From Opitutales bacterium (GTDB lineage Bacteria; Verrucomicrobiota; Verrucomicrobiia; Opitutales; T3Sed10-336): a stretch of DNA of 34,945 nucleotides. Below are positions 34,932 to 34,945 of the stretch, piece after piece. The stretch spans positions 1 through 34,945 of the forward strand of contig SLTG01000136.1 of NCBI GenBank assembly GCA_007130045.1. The letters run 5' to 3'. The position numbers and the translations under genes were made by a program. Positions within the stretch are counted from its first letter, which is position 1, and every line of letters begins with the position of its first letter. Below the pieces are notes generated by a model. That model was given only the letters and a program-made list of their open reading frames with translations. It searched no databases and had not been told where the DNA came from.

Positions 34932-34945
34932 ATATGGCCCATCAA

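Overview
The window looks like a chromosomal segment of a Verrucomicrobiota bacterium, probably near Opitutae. Three things point there: a large prepilin-like protein at 23624-27085 whose N-terminus and C-terminal motif resemble Verru_Chthon cassette protein A; a secreted delta-60 repeat protein with a 'DPDGDGVANLLEYA'-type C-terminus; and many envelope proteins with signal peptides. GC is high in genes and dips in some intergenic stretches. The assignment rests on family recognition by eye, not on a search.

Layout. 1-4106 (-): N-terminal half of a cyclic beta-1,2-glucan synthase (NdvB type), running off the left edge. 4451-5190 (-): AbrB/VapC-type toxin-antitoxin pair. 5450-6964 (+): GHL10/DigH-like peptidoglycan glycosyl hydrolase, convergent with and overlapping a single-receiver response regulator (6915-7502, -). 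7929-8684 (+): unrecognised secreted coiled-coil protein. 8871-12595 (+): rhomboid protease gene overlapping glnE by ATGA. 12732-15143 (+): tail-specific protease. 15156-16721 (-): two tandem paralogous lipoproteins and a small outer-membrane barrel. 16893-20558 (+): giant AsmA-like protein. 20721-21431 (-): a second barrel, paralogous to the first. 21659-27085 (-): delta-60 repeat protein and cassette protein A. 27444-30218 (-): compact four-gene run (DUF4013-like membrane protein, FmdB zinc ribbon, membrane-anchored protein, degenerate peptidase-MA-like protein). 30254-31135 (+): farnesyl diphosphate synthase type ispA. 31267-34605 (-): gap-pgk-tpiA glycolytic cluster. The right edge holds a 108-bp REP/MITE-like element.

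How the parts fit. Most of the window serves the cell envelope: osmoregulated glucan synthesis, peptidoglycan trimming, rhomboid and Tsp proteolysis, AsmA-type lipid transport and outer-membrane barrels. The rest is central metabolism: GlnE control of glutamine synthetase, lower glycolysis and isoprenoid precursor supply. No RNA genes, CRISPR arrays, intact insertion sequences or phage genes were seen.

The most notable pattern is regulatory. Four genes (antitoxin, rhomboid, tsp, downstream lipoprotein) have sigma70-like boxes with a 16-base spacer, the -10 ending only 6-9 bases before the start codon. This suggests leaderless or near-leaderless mRNAs, and many other starts in the window lack a clear Shine-Dalgarno.
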